In this document: positions 58,201 to 64,000 of the stretch, piece by piece | Numbering within the stretch: the stretch's first letter is position 1 | Layout: each line of letters starts with the position of its first letter | Assembly (NCBI RefSeq): GCF_041381155.1 | Contig: NC_091135.1 | Location: forward strand, 6,439,620-6,503,619 | Direction of reading: 5' to 3' | Length of the DNA stretch: 64,000 nt | Source of the DNA: Argopecten irradians | Taxonomy: Eukaryota > Mollusca > Bivalvia > Pectinida > Pectinidae | Made by a program: the position numbers and the translations under genes | Notes under the pieces: model-generated | The model's database searches: none | Told to the model about the DNA's origin: nothing | What the model saw: the letters and a program-made list of their open reading frames with translations, nothing else

Positions 58201-61200
58201 TACAACCATAAAACAACATAATCTGTTTTGAAGCAATATGAGATGATTAGTGAATAGTGCATCAGTACATGGAATATGTCTCAGTCATTACCATAGATTA
58301 GTCGAATATTCCATTTGATAATTGAGTATAGTGTCACATATTCAACCATGGTTATAGGCATTCGTGTGTTGAACAGACGTTTGAGGCTGAAGCGGGAACT
58401 GTAATGCCACAGAAGATATCTTGTGTTTATAGATAATGTATTTAAATCCATTTGTTATAAGATGAAACCCTAAGAAACAAAAACTTGAAATGAAATATAT
58501 CAAAAAAATAGTTCGCTTTTTACATAACATCCCCAAAAATATGTAAGCAACATTAACTAAAATTAATGGCAGACTTATACAATATAAAATGCAATCATGT
58601 CAGTCTTTGAACACATTTTGAAAATAAACCAGTTGCAGGAACATGATAAGCAAATAACGAGTGAATGACTAAATCATATGATTACAATATGCTTTGTGAC
58701 TTTTCAGTCACATGAATACATTTATGACACAACGTTCCATACATACGACAGGTCGACAGGCCATCTCCTGCTGGGACGCCTGGTCCAGTGTCCTTGTTCC
58801 ATGATAATCCAGTACAGCTAATACTAAACTCGCAACAATTCCAATCATACACAAAAAGAAACCTGTTAGGAAAGAAGAAAAACAGTGCATATAAACCTAA
58901 ATATTTTGCAAAACAATTACCCAAATAGAACTGAAAATGTTTATTCTTTGTCCATAACGTCATTAGCAACAGGATGGCTTTCAAGTATCGCTTCGCAACG
59001 ACGTCACTAATCGAAATGGTAACAAAACGTGCTTCGCCTCGCCCCATACAAATCTATTTTAGAACCATTATTCTTCATATTACGCCCCTAACTTATCTTG
59101 TTAAAATACTTCAGAATTACGTTAATGTCTGACGTATTCCATTTTCTAACTACTTGCCCATGTTTGAGAAGAGATAATCACAGGTTTTGCAGCAAATGGG
59201 AAATGTCGTTGTTTATAGAACTTGAAACTTGTTGTTTATACAATTGATCTAGAATTTTGGAAATGGACATTCAAAAGTAAGAAAATATTGATAATAAGAA
59301 ATAAACTTTCAGGGACGTAGTAAATGAACGATGGAAATTGGAAAAGATTATTATAGAGTAACATTTTAATGCTAATATATATCTTCCAAAAATACAAGAA
59401 TAGTCAGATTTATCTATTACATCCTTCTATGTATTCGATATGTTGCATGTGATGTGTTTATAGTGAGTGTGTACATGTATGTTTTAGAAGATTGCAGTAT
59501 GCTCAAAATACTGTTGAAAATCACTAAACACTCAGTAACACAGTTCATCTGATAACAGTATAATGCAGTCTATTTTCGTGAGCTAAGCATGAGTAAAATG
59601 TATCCGTTTTATAGCAAATTGTGTCTCTTGGACAGATCCTTCTTCACCCTAGCGAACACTTTGCTAAGTTGAATTATGAAGTGTGTCAAGTAAGACATTT
59701 AAAAAGATTGTTTGATTGTTTGATTAATTAACGACCTATTAACAGCTATGGTCATGTATGGACGGCCTCCCATGTATGTGATGTGTTGCATGTATGTTGT
59801 GCGAGGTGCGTGTTTTTGGATACTGCGGTATATTCATGTTGTGTCTTCTTATATAGTGGAACTGTTGCATTTAAAAAGAAGAAACGCACTTTGTGAATTT
59901 AGAAAAAAGAGTCCAACCTTAGTCGCCTCTGACGATCATAATCGTATATTTGATGTTTTTGAAGGTGCATTCGTCCCTACCAATCCAAAGAGCCGACGAA
60001 AACCCAAAGTAGGCGGCTATATTTTCTGTAGTCCAAAAGCTGAGTAATGTTCCCGACCGTCTCGATAGTAGAACAGCACTGATTGGTAGATAGGAATCTT
60101 CAGCGAACCAATGGACAATCACCCTGTCCTGTACGACTGAAATAAAAAAGTGAGATATATAATAGTATATTTATTTTGCTTCGTCATTAATATTTCTTTG
60201 TTTTCATTAAAAAAACCCACATATATTCTTAACACAAAATACAACATACTCACACTAGGTTTGGAATTGAGCAATAGTAACTGGATTGTACAACATATCA
60301 TAAAATGTTGGGAAAAGTGATTTGTTGAAAAATTCTGAAAAGATACGATACTGATGACTTTTGACAATTTTGAAACTTTCATGTCAATCTGCAAAAAAAT
60401 CCTAAAAACTAAAACAACATCAGCTCCGTATAATGTAACACTTGTGTATAGTACGTGAAAAGTAAACTACGAGGCTAAGTAAGGAACATACTCCGTAATG
60501 GTCCGTCACTTAATCCAAGAAGCATTCGACCTACAATCATCATTGGGAACATAGACGAGGTACCCCGAACACCCACAGTCCCAGCAATGGCAAACAGGAG
60601 TGATCCGAGGGAAGACAAGATGATTATCAAAACAGCTGACACTGGCGTAACAAAGAAAAGAATTTGCTGTAAATTATATACGTAATCGGTACAGTTTGAC
60701 AAATAAATTGATCTTATCAATAATTATGTAATAGAAGTAACTCGTGTCTCGTCATGAATCTGAAGAATGTTTTTCTGTAAATGAAGCAAACAAACAAAGC
60801 AACAACAATGAGGGAAAAAAACTACCATTACCATCCAAACTCAAATTCATCTGCTTTTGAGAGCCGTCATCGCAATATTTGGTTGCAATAGAATCTAATT
60901 GGTGATGTCACTAGAAACTAAATAATTGTTGGTTTCACTTTTATGTTATCCATGCGCTTACCACTGTTACCGATTCTATCTGTGACGTAACCGGACAGAA
61001 GAGAAGTTATGGAGGATCTGAAGAGAGACGATGAATTATTGTATAATCATATTCAAAGTGAAATGTTGTAAATTAAAATCTACCATGAATGCACGTGGAG
61101 CACCTTGTGGAACAGAGATATAGCCAAATTGTTCACATCAAAATGATATTCATAACTTTTTGGCCTCTGATGACGTCATACCTCTTTTACCTAATTGCCT

Positions 61201-62632
61201 ATTTGCCACATAATAGATAGGCTCTGAGCCATTTCTCCTAATTGCTTTCAAATTTATTCATTTCCAAATTATTTCAATGATACAAATAATACGTATATGA
61301 AAAATATTCAAAAATGAATAAAATGTATAGAATTTGTGAATTATACTGTATGCATTGGACACCATTTTCCAAGATTGCGGTTGATTGATCATTGGCCCAT
61401 TTACAGTTTTTTTTTTCTGATAATCGCTAATCAAAAATATAAATGAGGTTATGCAATGAATTAAGTTTTGCTTTGGCAAAAACATATGTTTATAAAATAA
61501 AAGTAACCTATTACTAAAGAAGCTTCACATATTGCAACTTACGTCCAGTAGAGGAAGGCATGAAGGAGATTGTATCGTGTGGGTCCTAGGTCTAAGCACG
61601 TGTCACAACAAGCTCCTAATGTAGAAGTTTCGTTCACCTGACACTGGATATCCTGTGAATGAAAAAGGATTGCAAAATTACACATAATCAAATCAAAACG
61701 GAACCATTTTAAACTAGTTTCATTACAAATGTGCGCATTTCAAAATTGTATCAAGCTTAGTATAACTAATTTCGTAATCGTTATTCTTGTTTGACTACTT
61801 TCTTGTGGCATTTTGTGTTCTTTATCAACCTCCCCCGAACATAAGTTTCTGCTCCGACCAATCGCTCATCATCTAATAGAAGGTGAAATGGAAAATATAA
61901 CACATTTAGTCTGTCTTGGTTTAGAAGGTGTCGACAGTATGTTTCAGTTGGAGAAATCTATAAAGGATACATTGATGGAAAAAAAATACCCTTTAAATAC
62001 ACTGGATATCAACATACGATTTATAAATACTGTCGAGGTCATAACTGGATGACCGTAGCTGGACTACATACAATATAATAACTAACTTGGCATGGAGCTC
62101 GCGTTTGTTCTGAATATTATCAACATCTCACCTTGCCTCCCTGGAATTCAATTTGTAAGGGACTAGGCATATCTACACAGAAGTATAGCCCCGCGGCCAT
62201 GGCACAGTCACAGAACAAGATGGCATACCTCCATTTCCCTTCGGAGTAAATGATACGAAAGGACAAAATTGTATCAAGATAAGCCAAAAAATGAATTGGA
62301 GACATATTATCACATACAGGCATAAGCATTTAACTTTTGTTTCTTAAATCCTGCAAAAGTGAAGATAAATGTTTTATTGTACTGTTGTTGTGTATATGCA
62401 AAACAAAAGAGAATTGTAATAAATGAACTACACATACATGTATCACCATTTCATCATATAAATAATATATGATATTGAATATTTCGTCTTTATTTCAAGT
62501 AGACTTTGTTTTTTTATACATGTGTAGCTTCATTTTGGCTATCTCACTATATATAAGACAATAAATAGATGTAAGTTCGTAAAGTACATCAATCACTATC
62601 AATAATCTATACTCACATTCATATGGTTTCAT
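55284..62632 (-). CDS. MFSD1-like major facilitator superfamily transporter, copy B (13 coding exons)
   Basis: Tandem paralogue of copy A. Exons: 62617-62632, 62132-62238, 61543-61652, 60962-61017, 60492-60635, 59981-60136, 58747-58862, 58099-58199, 57332-57440, 56842-56982, 56365-56504, 56000-56114, 55284-55391. Total 1419 nt, 472 aa. Every exon has the same length and phase as in copy A except the last (108 versus 111 nt). It starts MKPYEWKWRYAIL. Motif A GYVTDRIGN and the MIVGRMLLGLSDGPL and VLAVLDYHGTR blocks are unchanged. The C-terminus reads GDGVNRRLLKDK to KHYGTESNN. One donor is a weaker GTTTGT (58098). The 24-nt-upstream acceptor possible in copy A has lost its AG here, which supports the shorter exon-2 model in both. 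Probably a lysosomal or other endomembrane transporter, inferred from family. Confidence 0.87.
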
Positions 62633-63013
62633 TTCCCCTTGTCGGCCTAGTCACATTAAAGATAATCCACACTTATTTCAATCTACCAACTGTAGTCGTT
62701 TTCTATGGCTGTAAATTATTTCATTAATAAGTTATTATTGTACTTTGAAATATTTTATCTGACGAACGTGTATTTTCTTTTTTTTAAACTAATTCTCTAA
62801 ACAAAAATCTTTAATATCACAGGTTTATGTATGATTAGAATTAATATGATGCATATATAACACATAAAAGATAATGACATGTTTCATCACATCGTAAGAT
62901 TTGCTGTTGATACACATTACAATTAATTTGATTGTCAAATAACATTTTAAACAATAAATTTACGTCCATTTTTAAAATCCAATTAAGAGGAGAATAGCAC
63001 ACAGTAAACTCAC

Positions 63014-63094
63014 CAAGCCGAAAACGGATATGGACCTTCTATGTACCGATGTAGTAGTTCTATTACATATCTGAAGTACAGCAACTGTCGCCAT
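63014..63094 (-). other. Probable 5' UTR exon of copy B carrying an upstream ORF
   Basis: ATG at 63092-63094 opens a 27-codon frame (MATVAVLQIC...) that ends exactly at a GTGAGT donor. Spliced to the next exon (acceptor GACTAG, 62646) it continues A-D-K-G-K and stops at TGA. That TGA overlaps the main start as ATGA in AAATGAAACC. Exon 1 is inferred from splice signals only. Confidence 0.5.
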
Positions 63095-64000
63095 TTTGGA
63101 TTTAATCTTTAATCATTTTCCATGTTGATGAAGCGGTGTAATTAATATGTCTTCTAGATCTGAAGCCAATTCTATCCATGTTTATTTGTAGGTTAGCGTC
63201 ATGCATGTATTGCCGTTAGGCTGAGATTTTTTTTTTTAATATTAGTTTGTAATTTTGAATCGAAAGTATATATCGGTTGGAATACTGATCATATGTCTGA
63301 TCTTCTGATGTAAACAAAATACAAAATTAAATTAAACGGAAACATCTGTCTTTTGACGACGAAATTAATTTTTGGTTTTGATTTTCCTATCATAGGCAAT
63401 TAACTTGTATCAACTAAATCAAAAGAAGTCACGTGATCATAATTTACCGTAAATGTGTTAATGTAATAATTGCTTTAAGGATTAGTTTACCGTAGCCGTA
63501 ATAGCAATTGTTTAGTCCCAAATAATGATTTTTTAAATTTACAAATCACGGTAGAATGTCCTTGATGCACTGTTTCGATATTGCCCAAAAATCTGTGCCT
63601 TTTTCCATAAGTCGTGTACCTTTGGTAAATAGGATGCTATTACGTGTACGGTAAAACAGGCCTAAAAAACAACGGGTTCAGTAGAACGTTTGGGATATTA
63701 CATTTTCTAGCCGCTGAAGCGAGCCAGAAGGGACATGGTTTGGGCTTTTTGTGGGCCCCGAATTCATCAATTTTGCAAACCTGTTATTTAGTGATTTTAT
63801 TTTGATTTGAATTTGAAATATCAAGCGGTGAATCATTACCAATGTTGTTGTCATGGTTACCATCAAAAACTAAGAAGAGTCCATGCAGTTGAGTTCTTTG
63901 TAAATTGATAGCAACTGATATGAGTAAATTTAACTTAAAAGATACAGGGGCTTTGTATTAATGAGATATAAATGTGCAATATATCGCGATTTTCCAAAGC
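63095..64000. other. Upstream flank of transporter copy B, nothing recognised
   Basis: AT-rich, presumed promoter side of copy B. No gene, RNA or TIR pair seen; the small minus-strand frame at 63678-63866 has no recognisable feature. Confidence 0.4.

Noticed and set aside
62120-62329. Open frame starting MLMPVCDN that runs into transporter B exon 2
   Set aside because: Its upstream part is intron. The conserved acceptor at 62239 and the MKPYE start exon explain the coding part, and copy A has no equivalent start.

Overview
This 64 kb window is from an AT-rich, intron-rich animal nuclear genome. The two real genes, the large load of TTAA-type and hAT-type MITEs, CR1/L2-like retrotransposons with 2A-like peptides, and a long satellite all fit a lophotrochozoan, most likely a mollusc. 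The species assignment is inference. No prokaryotic, organellar or viral gene organisation is seen.

Layout: (1) 2.5-11.3 kb, minus strand: a complete transformer-2 (tra2) splicing-factor gene. I assembled it from 11 coding exons with GT-AG borders and consistent phases (306 aa, RS1-RRM-linker-RS2). Its introns hold at least five small DNA transposons. (2) 12.6-24 kb: a repeat zone with TIR elements, a non-LTR endonuclease ORF carrying two 2A-like motifs, a nested pair of decayed non-LTR elements, foldback hairpins and a ~168 bp tandem array. (3) 24.6-33.7 kb: one satellite array of about 17 units of ~430-580 bp, rich in inverted TGTCGCAT motifs and in reiterated splice-site-like motifs. (4) 33.7-41.1 kb: a ~1.9 kb compound inverted repeat, an 18 bp minisatellite and degraded coding fragments. 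(5) 41.2-44.4 kb: three tandem tRNA-like units broken by a 2.2 kb TIR element. (6) 45.2-63.1 kb, minus strand: two tandem paralogues of a 13-exon MFSD1-like major-facilitator transporter (473 and 472 aa), each reconstructed exon by exon.

How the parts relate: the two transporter copies share every exon length and phase up to the last exon, which marks a tandem gene duplication. The A copy has also duplicated its terminal exon in a 523 bp tandem repeat. A 1-base difference puts the outer copy into a different C-terminal frame. The tra2 gene and the transporter pair are separate transcription units with no visible functional link. The central 30 kb is accessory repeat DNA, and its indel-rich texture could partly be an assembly artefact.

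All gene models come from manual translation and splice-site reading. Family names rest on recognised motifs, not on database searches.
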